NCBI GenBank assembly: GCA_039961675.1
Contig: JABRWC010000025.1
Location: forward strand, 35,689 to 99,688
From: JABRWC01 sp039961675
GTDB lineage: Bacteria > Planctomycetota > Phycisphaerae > UBA1845 > Fen-1342
Length of the DNA stretch: 64,000 bases
Reading direction: 5' to 3'
Shown: positions 1 to 8,551 of the stretch, piece after piece
Position numbering within the stretch: the first letter of the stretch is position 1
Layout: every line of letters begins with the position of its first letter
The notes under the pieces: model-generated
Told to the model about the DNA's origin: nothing
The model's database searches: none
The model's input: the letters and a program-made list of their open reading frames with translations, nothing else
Position numbers and translations under genes: made by a program

Positions 1-904
1 TCTTGACGATGAGGAGGTTGCTGTTCGTGTCGCCGTCCAGCGTTCCGCTGAACACGTACTCGCCGCTGTTGTTGATGTCGAGCTCGGGCGACGACAGCCC
101 GGACCAGTTGCGTCCCGCGACGGGCGAGGGGCTGCCTTCCTGCGCCAGGATCGCGCTGTTCAGGTAGATCAGGCCATCGGTGGCGGTCGAGCCGGTGACA
201 TCGGCGAAGAACATCACGTCGTCATTGTCGTTGTAGGCGAACGTGTGCGGCCCCGTACCGAAGTCCTCGACCGCCCCGGCCTGCCCGGGCAGCACGTCGC
301 CCTCCTTGGCCAGCAGCGTCTGCACGCCGCTGACCGGGTTGATCTTCACGATCGCCCGGTCCACGGTCGAAGCGATCGCCGGATCGTCAACGCTGGCCAT
401 CATCAGCATGTCGTCGTTGTTGTTGATCTTGACTTCGAACCAGCCGATGTACGGCGTTCCGGGCGAGAAGCCCGGGGCGGTGGCGAGGTTGCTCTCCTGG
501 ATCAGCAGCGTGGTGTTGAAGTACACGCCCGAGTCGGTGGACGTGCTGCCCGTGCCGTCCAGGAAAAAGTTCCAGCCGCTGTTGCCGCCGTTGTTGATGT
601 TGATGCTGTCGAAGCTGCCGATCGACGCGCCGGCCGGGGCGATCGGGTCGCCCTCCCGCAGGTGGAGCGCGCCGGTTCGCATCAGCACCGAGTCGGTGTT
701 CGTGTCGGCGTTGTTCGTGTCGGCCTCAACCATCCATTGGCCGCTGTTGTTCACCGCGATGTTGTCGATGGTCGTGACGTTCCCCACGCCGGGCACCAGG
801 TCGCCCTCCAAGAGCAACGGCGTGATCGGGAATGTGCCCGCGCCGGCGGCGGCCGAAAACAGGGCCGCGGCGCCGAGGGCAGGAATGCCTAGCGACTTGC
901 CCAT
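1..904 (-). CDS. Secreted repeat protein of unknown function (3' end outside window)
   Basis: An open frame of at least 301 codons runs off the left window edge. It starts with ATG at 904, preceded by a strong GGAGGAGG ribosome site; a second ATG at 909 is in another frame and stops after six codons. Residues 1-22 form a signal peptide (short basic start, Ala-rich core, AGAG). The rest is built of loosely repeated segments of about 60 residues carrying the pattern D-x-I-x-x-N-N-x-G followed by hydrophobic beta strands and phrases such as LLIQES and ILAQEGS. This layout is typical of long secreted beta-propeller-like proteins of planctomycetes, often with a C-terminal anchor or dockerin, which would lie outside the window. 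No catalytic motif is visible. Function unknown; export is well supported. Confidence 0.8.
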   Translation of the reverse strand, partial: MGKSLGIPALGAAALFSAAAGAGTFPITPLLLEGDLVPGVGNVTTIDNIAVNNSGQWMVEADTNNADTNTDSVLMRTGALHLREGDPIAPAGASIGSFDSININNGGNSGWNFFLDGTGSTSTDSGVYFNTTLLIQESNLATAPGFSPGTPYIGWFEVKINNNDDMLMMASVDDPAIASTVDRAIVKINPVSGVQTLLAKEGDVLPGQAGAVEDFGTGPHTFAYNDNDDVMFFADVTGSTATDGLIYLNSAILAQEGSPSPVAGRNWSGLSSPELDINNSGEYVFSGTLDGDTNSNLLIVK

Positions 905-1084
905 TTCATCCTCCTCCGTTTCCCGCGACACGCACCCGACGCGTGTAAAGTCGGCGCTCGCCGACTTTCAGGAAACCACCGCGCCGCCGGTCCGTGCGCG
1001 ATCAACCTGACGAGATTCGCACGCGTTGCCGCGCGTCCGCCGGGTCCCCCGGGGCGGCTGCCCGGTCGCGTTCTATTCCTCCGT

Positions 1085-2383
1085 TCAGCAGCTTGTTCCG
1101 TACACCTCCAGCAGCGCCGACAGGTCCGCCAGGTCCACGTCGCCGTCGCCGTCGAGGTCCCCCTGTTCAGGCGTGCCGGCGCCGCCGAAGTGCGTCAGCA
1201 GCTCCGACAGGTCGGCCAGGTCGATGTCGCCGTCGCCGTCAAGATCGGCCGGGCAGGGCGCGGCCGGCGACCACACCGCGATCTCCTGCGGCACGGAACT
1301 GCCGGTGTCCACGATCGGCCCGTTCGACGTGAACGAGCCATTCGCGTGGATCGTGAACGCGTACAGCCCCTTGATTCCGTCCGTCGCGGTCGTGTTGTCC
1401 GTCACGAGCAGCAGCTCGTCGAGCACGACCGCGTCGCCGAGCGAACCCTGCAAGCCCACGTCGAACGAGTTGCCGGTGTACGTCAGCACGCCCGTCTCGC
1501 CGTCCAGCGCGAACGAGCGCACCGTCGCGTCGGTGCCGTGCGCGACGAACACGTACGCGTCGTCCGCGGTGATCGACGTGTCCTTCGGCGACGTGCCGGG
1601 CGAGTTGTACGGCGACGTGCCGAGCATCGTCAGCGAGCCGTCCGCGTTGACCGAAGCGCCGATCACCTCGTGCCCGGTGCCACTGATGCCGCCGGTGGCG
1701 TAGAGCTTCGTGCCGTCGTGCGTGACGGACATTCCCAGCGGGTAGTACGAGCCGGTGGACTGGGCCTCGATCTGCGTCAGCGCGCCGCTGGCCGCGACGC
1801 TGAAGCAGTGGATCGTGTTCGGACCGGTGGACTGCACGTAGATGTACTGCCGGCTCGGGTGGACCGCGATGTTGGTGCTGAAGCCCGCGAGGTTCTCGCG
1901 GTCGATCTCGGTGAGCGCCAGTTCCTCGGCGTTGAAGCGGTAGATCACGATCTGGTTCGTCAGCGAGACGTTCGTTTTGGTCACGGCGAGCAGCTCGTCC
2001 GTGATCCACTCGGCATCCAGCGGAGAATCGTCCACCAGGAACGTGCGCAGCACCGTCAGCGAGCCGTCCGCGGCGACGCCGACGATGTCGAGATCTTCGA
2101 AGTCGTCGTTGCCGGTGGCGTGACTGACCGCCAGGTGCTGCCCGCTGGGCGAGAGCGAGATGGCGTACGCGTTGGTCGAGGGGGTCGCGACGTTGTCGAC
2201 CAGCACGGGCTGGCCGCCGGCGTTGAACCGGAACGAGGATACGCTTCCGGCCAGGTTGTAATTGTGGGCGACGAACGCCGCGCGCTCGCTCATTTGCGCC
2301 GATGCGGAGAAAACGAGCCCTCCCGCAACCAGAATCACGGCGCCGCCGCGTGCGAACGGTGTCTGAATGGATTGTGTTCTCAT
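1085..2383 (-). CDS. Secreted lactonase-like beta-propeller protein with C-terminal dockerin repeats
   Basis: A 432-residue protein starting at ATG 2383, with GGGAGG just upstream; the open frame extends further 5' but the signal peptide (residues 1-30, ending SASA) fixes this start. Residues 40-365 contain repeated blades of the YVTN/lactonase type (for example SPSGQHLAVS, HPSRQYIYVQS, THDGTKLYATGG, TADDAYVFVAHG), as in 6-phosphogluconolactonase-like propellers. The last ~60 residues hold two Ca-binding DLDGDGDxDLADLS repeats, a type I dockerin-like module followed by a terminal Cys. Dockerin-like tails are frequent on planctomycete exported proteins without any cellulosome. The enzymatic activity is not predictable: such propellers include lactonases and simple binding proteins. 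Confidence 0.85.
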   Translation of the reverse strand: MRTQSIQTPFARGGAVILVAGGLVFSASAQMSERAAFVAHNYNLAGSVSSFRFNAGGQPVLVDNVATPSTNAYAISLSPSGQHLAVSHATGNDDFEDLDIVGVAADGSLTVLRTFLVDDSPLDAEWITDELLAVTKTNVSLTNQIVIYRFNAEELALTEIDRENLAGFSTNIAVHPSRQYIYVQSTGPNTIHCFSVAASGALTQIEAQSTGSYYPLGMSVTHDGTKLYATGGISGTGHEVIGASVNADGSLTMLGTSPYNSPGTSPKDTSITADDAYVFVAHGTDATVRSFALDGETGVLTYTGNSFDVGLQGSLGDAVVLDELLLVTDNTTATDGIKGLYAFTIHANGSFTSNGPIVDTGSSVPQEIAVWSPAAPCPADLDGDGDIDLADLSELLTHFGGAGTPEQGDLDGDGDVDLADLSALLEVYGTSC

Positions 2384-2444
2384 GCTTCCTCCCGGTTCCA
2401 CTTGTGCATACGCCCGGTGTGCGGAAGCCGGCCGTGACTGCGGG

Positions 2445-2490
2445 GACGGGTCTCCGAACCCGTCACAAGACCGGCCGGGGGCCGGTCCCC
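2445..2490. repeat. GC-rich double-hairpin (REP-like) element, copy 1
   Basis: Two adjacent perfect hairpins: GACGGGT/ACCCGTC (2445-2464, 6-nt loop) and GACCGGCC/GGCCGGTC (2469-2487, 3-nt loop), followed by CCCC. A similar pair of hairpins, also ending GGCCGGTCCCC, lies at 30682-30713. The shared design suggests a dispersed intergenic palindromic repeat. No T-run follows, so it is not a standard terminator. Confidence 0.45.
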
Positions 2491-2862
2491 GGTTCCGACT
2501 GACAGCGGGCTGCTGGAGTATTTCGCCGGCCGCCGCAGCCTCGCCGCAACCGACCGGACCGGTCGGCGCGGCGCCGGGCGGCGACCGCAGCGCAACGAAC
2601 ATGGTAACCAAACCGAGCTTTGGCTCCAACGAAAAACCCACCGCGGCCCCGAACTCTGCGACCGTCGCACGCCGGCGTCGCGCGTCGAATTCGGATGTTC
2701 GTGCTCGCATGTCGGGACACGTGCGAGGTTGAGTGCGGCCGGCGCGCGGCTCGCGCCGCGCCAGGCGCGGCGGAAAGATTTTCAGCGTTTCAGCGCGTCG
2801 AAGAGTGGATTTCGACAGCGCGTCTCGCTACATTGTGAAATCGAGAAACCGATAATTCGCTG

Positions 2863-2944
2863 TGTTTCGACATGCGGCGCGCGAGCGCCGCGAGCAAGAT
2901 GGAAGGATCTAACGCGCCACGGCTAGACCTTCCATCTGTTTTTT
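2863..2944 (+). ncRNA. Candidate small RNA with terminator
   Basis: A 7-bp perfect stem GCGGCGC/GCGCCGC closed by a GCGA (GNRA) tetraloop (2874-2891) is followed after 5 nt by a second stem of 14 bp with one bulged A (AGATGGAAGG...CCTTCCATCT, 2897-2937, 12-nt loop) and then G plus six T. That is a canonical intrinsic terminator for the plus strand, yet no plus-strand gene lies upstream. A -10-like GATAAT at 2851-2856 would place the 5' end near 2863, giving an RNA of about 80 nt. No good -35 was found, and no known RNA family was recognised. Confidence 0.4.
2897..2944 (+). terminator. Intrinsic terminator (plus strand)
   Basis: Fourteen base pairs with a single bulge (2897-2911 with 2924-2937), loop 2912-2923, then GTTTTTT (2938-2944). 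On the minus strand no T-run follows, so it acts only on plus-strand transcription. Confidence 0.7.
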
Positions 2945-3096
2945 GCGCGCCTGCCGCAGGCGGCTCGCCGGGGACCGAGCGACTTACGCTCAGCATTACG
3001 CAAGAGATGCTTCGGCCGCGGAATGCGGACTCAGCATGCCGCCAGTGGGGCGGAGCGCCGCGCGACGTCGCCACACCGCGGCGGGATTCGGCCCGT

Positions 3097-3936
3097 TCAG
3101 TCCGAACACGCCAGCGCGGACTCAACGATTGACAGCAACGCGGCATGCGGCGCTGGGGCGCCCGCCACGAGCGGCAGGTCTTCGCCGCCGTACGAAGCCA
3201 GGTCGATCGGAAACATCGCCTGCCCGTCGGTTCGCGTCACCAGCCCGCCGGCGCGCTGAACCAGCAGCCAGCCCGCCGCCACATCCCAGAGCTTGGGGTT
3301 GTCCTGAAGCGCGGCATCGATGCGGCCGGTAGCGATCCACGCCAGGTGCATCGCGGCGGAGCCGTACGTCCGCACCACGAAGCGCTCGATCATCCGGTGC
3401 ACGGTGGGCAGGAACCGGCGGTGCGGCAGGCTCGGAATCGCGGCCAGCACGCGCGCCGCTTGGCGGTAACCGTCCGCATCCGCGGCGGCGAGGTCCGGCT
3501 GGGATTGGCCGTTGACGAGCAGCGGTCCGTCCGCGTCGGCGGAATACAGTGCATCGTGCAACGGGTCGTAGATCGCGCCCGCGATCGGCGTGCCGCGGCG
3601 CAGCGCCGCGACCGAGCACACGAAGACCGGAATGCCGCGGACGTAATTGCGCGTCCCGTCCACGGGGTCGATCGCCCAGCAGATCTCTGCGTCTCCCGGC
3701 CGGGGACCGTCGCTGTCCGCGGTCCGCTCCTCGGCGATGAACGCGTCCTGCGGTCGCTCGGCCCGGATCAGCGAGATCACGGCCCGCTCGGCGGCGATGT
3801 CAATCGCGGTGACCTCGCTGCGGTCGGCCTTGAAGCGCAGGTCGGGCCGCGTGCCGAACGCGGCGCGGCCGATCTCCCCGCCGCGGCGCGCGGCCTGCTC
3901 GGCCAGAATGCGCAGCGTGCCCGCGTCGGCCGGCAT
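3097..3936 (-). CDS. Inositol monophosphatase family phosphatase
   Basis: A 279-residue protein of the Mg-dependent inositol monophosphatase/histidinol-phosphatase fold. Signature residues are present: K37-x-D39 and VTAID with D46 and E50, metal ligands E69/E70 in AEE, the first family signature D90-P-V-D93-G-T95-R-N, and the second signature W217-D218-V-A-A-G. Length is normal for the family (about 250-280). The ATG shares one base with the yidC stop (TGATG), so translation is coupled to yidC. The substrate may be an inositol phosphate, histidinol phosphate, or 3'-phosphoadenosine 5'-phosphate; sequence alone does not decide. Cytoplasmic enzyme. Confidence 0.88.
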   Translation of the reverse strand: MPADAGTLRILAEQAARRGGEIGRAAFGTRPDLRFKADRSEVTAIDIAAERAVISLIRAERPQDAFIAEERTADSDGPRPGDAEICWAIDPVDGTRNYVRGIPVFVCSVAALRRGTPIAGAIYDPLHDALYSADADGPLLVNGQSQPDLAAADADGYRQAARVLAAIPSLPHRRFLPTVHRMIERFVVRTYGSAAMHLAWIATGRIDAALQDNPKLWDVAAGWLLVQRAGGLVTRTDGQAMFPIDLASYGGEDLPLVAGAPAPHAALLSIVESALACSD

Positions 3937-6104
3937 CAGCGCTTTCCCTTGTCGTTGTCGCGCTCGGTTTCCTGGCCCTTGCCGCGGGCCCGGCCGGTGC
4001 GCTTGTCGTGTTCGCTGAGCTCGTCGGCCTTTTTCTGGAGCTCCTCGGCCTGCCGCGCCATGCTCTGGAGCATGCGCGTCACGAAGCTGGTCTTTTGGGC
4101 GGCAGGCTTCGGGCCTTCACGTTCGCGGCGCTCCCTCTCCTGACGAATCTGCTTGCGGACGATGAGCGATTCGATGATGCCGAAGACGTTGGTGGCCATC
4201 CAGTACAGGTTCAGGCCGCTGGGCATGTAGTAGAACATGAGCGGGAACATGATGATCATCATGTTGGCGATCATCTGCTGCTGGCGGAGCTGGTCCTCCG
4301 GCGAAAGGCCGCCGGACGGGGCGGGGTTCGGCTTGCGGGCCGCGTCAAGCTTGGCCTGCATGTGCGGCTTGGGCATGTAGCGCTGCTGGAGCCACATGCT
4401 CACGCCCATGAGAACCGGCAGCAGGTTGAGCGAGGAGATGTTCGCGAACATGAAGGGAACGAGCCAGCCGAGAACGGGGATCGTCAGCCCCGGCGGATCG
4501 AACGCGACCAGCGCGTCCGGCGCCGAGAGGTCCTTGATCCACCAGCCGTCGAACGGCGCGTGCCGCAGGTGCACGTCGTTGCTCAGCGCGGTCCAGAGCG
4601 CGATCAGGATCGGCATCTGGATGAACAGCGGCACCATGCCCACCATGCTCGCGGCCGGGTTGACGCCTTCCTCCGCGTAGAGCTTCATCGACTCCTGGTT
4701 GAGGCGCGCCCGGTCGTTGGCGTACTTCTCCTTGAGGGCCTGGAGCTTGGGCTGGATGCGGGCCATCGCCTCGCTGGACTTGTACATCGCCTTCTGCTGG
4801 AACACGCTCAGCGGGTGCAGCAGCGTGCGCACAATAATCACCAGGATGATGATCGCGATCCCGTAGTTGCGGACGCCGGTGTAGATGAACTCCAGCAGCC
4901 CGCCCATCACGTCCGTCAGGAACGCGAACTGGCATGGGCAGCACGACTGCGAGTCCACGTCGCGCGCCGTGACGTATCCGATCTGCGCCCGATCGGCGAA
5001 CGCCGGGTTCGCCGCGCGCAGTTCGTCCGGGTCTTTGGCCCCGGCGTAAACCTCGAACGCGTACTCCAGGCGTCCGCCGCCCGCGACTTTTTCGGGCTTC
5101 GTGCGGATGCGGCCGAGCACGCCGCCCGGGGCGTTGTCGGCGATGTCCGCGGCGCCACGACTGGCCGTGACGGAAAGCACGTACTTGACCGCGTCGCCGG
5201 AGCTCGGCAGCGGCCGCACGAAGACGCCGAAATACTTGTTGACCAACGCCGTCCAGACGAAGCGTTTTTCGTCGTCGGACGAGCCGACTTTGGTCTCGTC
5301 AAGGTTCTTGAGGTTCGTGCGCTGCGTGTTGCCGGTGATGTGCAGCGCGCCATCGGCGTCGCGTCCCGCGACCAGCAGCCGCCGCATCTCGGAGCGCGCC
5401 TGCTCGCGCGCCACGCCGAACGGTCCCAGCTCCTCCACGCTCACTTCGAGCGTGCGGTTGGTGAGGTTCTCCACGTCCAGGGCCGTGCGCATCAGCGGAC
5501 CGCCGGAAAGAAGCTGATACGACTTCGCGAGCCGCAGCAACGCCGCGCCGTCGGAGTCTCGCAGCGTCGTGACGAACGTCGCGCTGGCGGCGTCGCTGGC
5601 GCTCAGCTCCCAATCGAAGTCGTCCAGGCGGCGCGCCTCCGCGCCGAACAGCTCGGGGACCCAGATGCGCGCCGTCGCAAGCGAGTTGATCTCGCCCGAT
5701 GCGGTCGGCACCGGTCGGACCAGCGTGTACGGCTCCTTGTGCGAGGGCGTCTCGGCGTGAACGTACCGACCCTTGCGGGTGCGCGTCAGGTGAACGCTGG
5801 CGACCGCGGCGCCGCGCGGCGTCAGCGTGACGCGCAGCGCGTCGCCCGGCTGCCCGCCGAGCACGACCGGCTCGGCCAGGGCGCCAGCGGAAAAAGAAAG
5901 CGATTCGCGCGTCGCAGCCGCCGTCGCCATGGTGACGGTCCCCGTGCTCGCCGGCCCCGGTTCCCTCGCAGCCGCGGGCGTCGGACCGGCTGGCCGGGTC
6001 GCCAGGGGCGGCGGGGGGGGCATGAGCCAGTTGTAGATCGTCATGTACGCGAAATACACGGCGATCGCAGCCAGCAGGGCGACCAGGAGCTGTCGTCGTT
6101 CCAT
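3936..6104 (-). CDS. yidC: Membrane protein insertase YidC
   Basis: A 722-residue YidC of the Gram-negative type: N-terminal membrane helix (residues 5-25), a large periplasmic domain (about 60-390) and the five-helix Oxa1/YidC core from about residue 402 (IYTGVRNYGIAIIILV) with the conserved Arg near 425 (VRTLLHP), the cytoplasmic helical hairpin (MARIQPKLQALKEKYAND) and the basic, Lys/Arg-rich C-tail (670-722). Longer than the ~550 residues of E. coli, owing to the periplasmic domain and a Pro/Ala-rich linker. It inserts and folds inner-membrane proteins alone or with SecYEG. Start ATG 6104 has GAGG upstream; a TTGCGG-N16-TACAAT promoter lies ~120 nt upstream. It overlaps the following phosphatase gene by one base. 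Confidence 0.95.
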   Translation of the reverse strand: MERRQLLVALLAAIAVYFAYMTIYNWLMPPPPPLATRPAGPTPAAAREPGPASTGTVTMATAAATRESLSFSAGALAEPVVLGGQPGDALRVTLTPRGAAVASVHLTRTRKGRYVHAETPSHKEPYTLVRPVPTASGEINSLATARIWVPELFGAEARRLDDFDWELSASDAASATFVTTLRDSDGAALLRLAKSYQLLSGGPLMRTALDVENLTNRTLEVSVEELGPFGVAREQARSEMRRLLVAGRDADGALHITGNTQRTNLKNLDETKVGSSDDEKRFVWTALVNKYFGVFVRPLPSSGDAVKYVLSVTASRGAADIADNAPGGVLGRIRTKPEKVAGGGRLEYAFEVYAGAKDPDELRAANPAFADRAQIGYVTARDVDSQSCCPCQFAFLTDVMGGLLEFIYTGVRNYGIAIIILVIIVRTLLHPLSVFQQKAMYKSSEAMARIQPKLQALKEKYANDRARLNQESMKLYAEEGVNPAASMVGMVPLFIQMPILIALWTALSNDVHLRHAPFDGWWIKDLSAPDALVAFDPPGLTIPVLGWLVPFMFANISSLNLLPVLMGVSMWLQQRYMPKPHMQAKLDAARKPNPAPSGGLSPEDQLRQQQMIANMMIIMFPLMFYYMPSGLNLYWMATNVFGIIESLIVRKQIRQERERREREGPKPAAQKTSFVTRMLQSMARQAEELQKKADELSEHDKRTGRARGKGQETERDNDKGKR

Positions 6105-6226
6105 GCGACCTCACGTCGGCCGGCGCGCCATTGCGCACGGGCCGCAGGGGATGCTGCATTCGCGCCGCGGGCGACGCAGGGCGTACGGCGCGCCGCCCGG
6201 CGCGCGAGTCGCCCGCGAAACGAGGC

Positions 6227-6254
6227 ATTGTAGGCTGCGGGATGCGTTCCGCAA
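6227..6254 (-). promoter_or_regulatory. Probable sigma70-type promoter of yidC
   Basis: On the minus strand TTGCGG (6249-6254) and TACAAT (6227-6232) are separated by 16 nt, upstream of yidC and divergent from the fabI promoter. Matches were judged by eye. Confidence 0.4.
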
Positions 6255-6266
6255 CGACGCGCCGCA

Positions 6267-6296
6267 TTGCCGCCCGGCGGCAACATGCACTACACT
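6267..6296 (+). promoter_or_regulatory. Probable fabI promoter with palindromic operator candidate
   Basis: TTGCCG (6267-6272), 18-nt spacer, TACACT (6291-6296), 29 nt before the fabI ATG. The -35 box lies inside a perfect 17-nt palindrome (6267-6283: TTGCCGCC, central C, GGCGGCAA), a natural place for a repressor dimer. The regulator is unknown. Confidence 0.4.
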
Positions 6297-6324
6297 CCGG
6301 CGGGTGGTGACACGGGAGGCGGTC

Positions 6325-7098
6325 ATGGGTCTGATGGACGGCAAGAAGGGCTTCATCGTCGGCGTCGCGAACGACCACTCGCTGGCGTGGCACATCGCCG
6401 AGCAGCTTCACAAGGAAGGCGCCGCGCTGGCGTTCAACTACCTGCCGAACCCCAAGATGGAGCGCCGCGTGCGACAGCTCGCCGAGCCGATCGGCGCCAA
6501 GGCCATCGTGCCCATGGACGTGCAGGACGACGACGGAATTCAGGCCGCGTTCCACCAGGTCCGCGAGACCCTGGGGACGCTCGACTTTCTGGTGCACTCG
6601 GTGGCGTTCGCCAGCCGCGACGCGCTGAGCAACCCGTTCTACCTCACCAGCCGCGCCGACTTCCTCCAAGCGATGGACATCAGCGCGTATTCGCTTGTCG
6701 CGCTCTGCCGGCACGGACTGCCGCACCTGACCGAAGGCGCGGCGGTGCTCACGCTCACCTACATGGGGTCGGTCCAGGTCATCCCGTCGTACAACGTCAT
6801 GGGTGTGTGCAAGGCCGCGCTTGAGGCGAACGTCCGCTACCTCGCCGCCGATCTCGGCCGCGAAAAGAAAATTCGCGTCAACGCGCTCTCGGCCGGGCCG
6901 GTGCGCACGCTCTCCAGCGCCGGCGTCAGCGGCTTTTCGCGCATGCTGGACCATTACCCCGAGAAGGCGCCGCTCGCCCGCAACATCGGGCCCGAGGAGG
7001 TCGGAAGGAGCGGCCTGTACCTGCTGAGCGAGCTCTCCAGCGGCGTGACGGGCGAAGTCCATTATGTCGATTGTGGCTACAACATCATCGGTTGGTAG
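6325..7098 (+). CDS. fabI: Enoyl-[acyl-carrier-protein] reductase (NADH) FabI
   Basis: A 257-residue short-chain dehydrogenase-like enoyl-ACP reductase that reduces the trans-2 double bond of acyl-ACP in the last step of each fatty acid elongation cycle. It has the FabI-type nucleotide-binding motif GVANDHSLAWHIA near the N-terminus and the catalytic Tyr-x6-Lys as Tyr156 and Lys163, with a further Tyr146, at the positions known from E. coli FabI. C-terminal GEVHYVDCGYNIIG is typical. Start ATG 6325 follows GGGAGG at good distance; longer in-frame extensions upstream lack coding character. Single-gene unit, divergent from yidC. It carries no obvious odd residues. Confidence 0.95.
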   Translation: MGLMDGKKGFIVGVANDHSLAWHIAEQLHKEGAALAFNYLPNPKMERRVRQLAEPIGAKAIVPMDVQDDDGIQAAFHQVRETLGTLDFLVHSVAFASRDALSNPFYLTSRADFLQAMDISAYSLVALCRHGLPHLTEGAAVLTLTYMGSVQVIPSYNVMGVCKAALEANVRYLAADLGREKKIRVNALSAGPVRTLSSAGVSGFSRMLDHYPEKAPLARNIGPEEVGRSGLYLLSELSSGVTGEVHYVDCGYNIIGW

Positions 7099-7315
7099 GC
7101 GCTCCCCGCGGCCCGGTTGACGCGCGCAAGCGCTCTCGCCGCGTAGCCGCGAATCGTTCTCGATGCCGCCGGACCGGCCACCGCAACCGTTCAGCGTGCC
7201 GCGATCAGAACCGCGAGGCACAAACCCGGGGACATCCGGCGGGGCCGTAGAATTGAGACAGCCGCGGCGCGGCGTCGACTCCAGCCGAGCGGAAGGGAAG
7301 GTTCTCACGCCCAAT

Positions 7316-8338
7316 ATGAACACGCGATTCACAACCCTGGCGCTCACCGCTCTGCTGCTCTCGATGCCCGGCTGCATCGTTCTGGTTTCGACGCCGACCG
7401 ACGACAACGGCAACCCCCCGGCGAACGACAATGACCCCGGCGGCGGCGGCACGCCAGGCGGTGGTCAGCCGATCGGCCTGCCCGCGGAGGACAAGATCGA
7501 GATCCTCCTGCACGACCGCACGATCCGCCGGTACTTCGTGCATCAACCCGAAGGCTGGGACGGCGTTACGCCGCTGCCCGTCGTGCTGAACTTCCACGGC
7601 GGCAGTTCGACGCCGGAGACGCAGGCGGAAGCGAGTCAGATGGACGTTCTGGCCGACGAGAAGGACTTTCTTGTCGTGTATCCGGAAGGCACCGGTCCCG
7701 GCGTCGAGCGCGACAACTACACGTGGAACGCGGGGGGCTGCTGCGGCTACGCGATGGAGAACAGCGTAGACGACGTCGGCTTCGTCGCGGCCCTGCTGGA
7801 CGACCTGACCGAGCACTACACCATCGACCGCCGCCGCGTGTACGCCACGGGAATGAGCAACGGCGCGATGATGGCCCACCGCGTCGGCGTGGAGCTGGCG
7901 GACCGCATCGCCGCCATCGCGCCCGTCGCCGGCTCGCTCATGCTGGAAAACCCGCCGCAGCCCGCGCGGCCGGTCCCGGTGATGCACTTCCACGGACTGC
8001 TGGATCAGAACGCACCGTTCAACGGCGGGCAGAGTCAGAACCCGCTGAACCCGGTGGAGCAGAACTCGATTCCCGAGACCATCGCCTGGTGGGCGCAGGC
8101 CGACGGGGCCGACCCGGACGCGACGACGACGACGTTCACGGATTACATCGAGGAGCGGCACGAGCCGCTTTCCGCCGAGGGCGCGCCGGTCGTGCTCATC
8201 ACTCTCCCCGAGGGTGGCCACACCTGGCCCGGCGGCGTCGACGTGACCGCCGGCCTCAACACGGGCCCGCTGGTTGAGAGCGTGGACGCAAGCGGGATGA
8301 TGTGGAATTTCTTCAGCGGCTTCGCGCTGCCCGAGTGA
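7316..8338 (+). CDS. Lipoprotein esterase of the PHB depolymerase/LpqC family
   Basis: A 340-residue alpha/beta hydrolase. The signal peptide ends in a lipobox (LSMPGC, Cys18), followed by a low-complexity Asp/Asn/Gly linker (about 25-50), so the enzyme is probably anchored to a membrane facing outwards. Catalytic triad candidates: Ser181 in G-M-S-N-G, Asp230 in HFHGLLDQ, His302 in GGHTWPGG; the oxyanion region is NFHGGSS. A Cys-Cys pair sits in WNAGGCCG. Family members cleave ester bonds in polyhydroxyalkanoates or plant phenolic esters. Start ATG 7316 is preceded by GGAAGGGAAGG. A clear paralogue lies at 16695-17915. The substrate cannot be told from sequence. Confidence 0.87.
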   Translation: MNTRFTTLALTALLLSMPGCIVLVSTPTDDNGNPPANDNDPGGGGTPGGGQPIGLPAEDKIEILLHDRTIRRYFVHQPEGWDGVTPLPVVLNFHGGSSTPETQAEASQMDVLADEKDFLVVYPEGTGPGVERDNYTWNAGGCCGYAMENSVDDVGFVAALLDDLTEHYTIDRRRVYATGMSNGAMMAHRVGVELADRIAAIAPVAGSLMLENPPQPARPVPVMHFHGLLDQNAPFNGGQSQNPLNPVEQNSIPETIAWWAQADGADPDATTTTFTDYIEERHEPLSAEGAPVVLITLPEGGHTWPGGVDVTAGLNTGPLVESVDASGMMWNFFSGFALPE

Positions 8339-8551
8339 GCGTCGCCGCCTCGCTGGCGCAGGCTCGCGACCACGAGAGCCGCAACGTCCGTACTCCGTAC
8401 CCGTCGATGCGAGCCGCCGCCGCGAGGGAGCGGGGTATTGAGAGCGGCGCTCACGAAAAGCGCGGCGTGCCCCCCTCACTCAAGCGCGAGACGGTCGCCT
8501 TTCCCCGCTCGCTTGCGCGCCTGATCCTGACCGGAACGGCGCCAGTTCCCC

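Larger units (their letters stand above)
2384..3096. other. 713-bp gap with hairpin element and candidate small RNA
   Basis: No convincing protein gene is seen between the dockerin gene and the inositol-monophosphatase family gene. The gap holds a GC-rich double hairpin (2445-2490) and a plus-strand structured segment ending in an intrinsic terminator (2863-2944), both listed separately. The remaining sequence shows no recognisable motif. Confidence 0.6.

Noticed and set aside
2620..2838. Short plus-strand frame that might explain the terminator at 2897
   Set aside because: Arg-rich, no ribosome site and no recognisable protein features; a small RNA is the simpler explanation.
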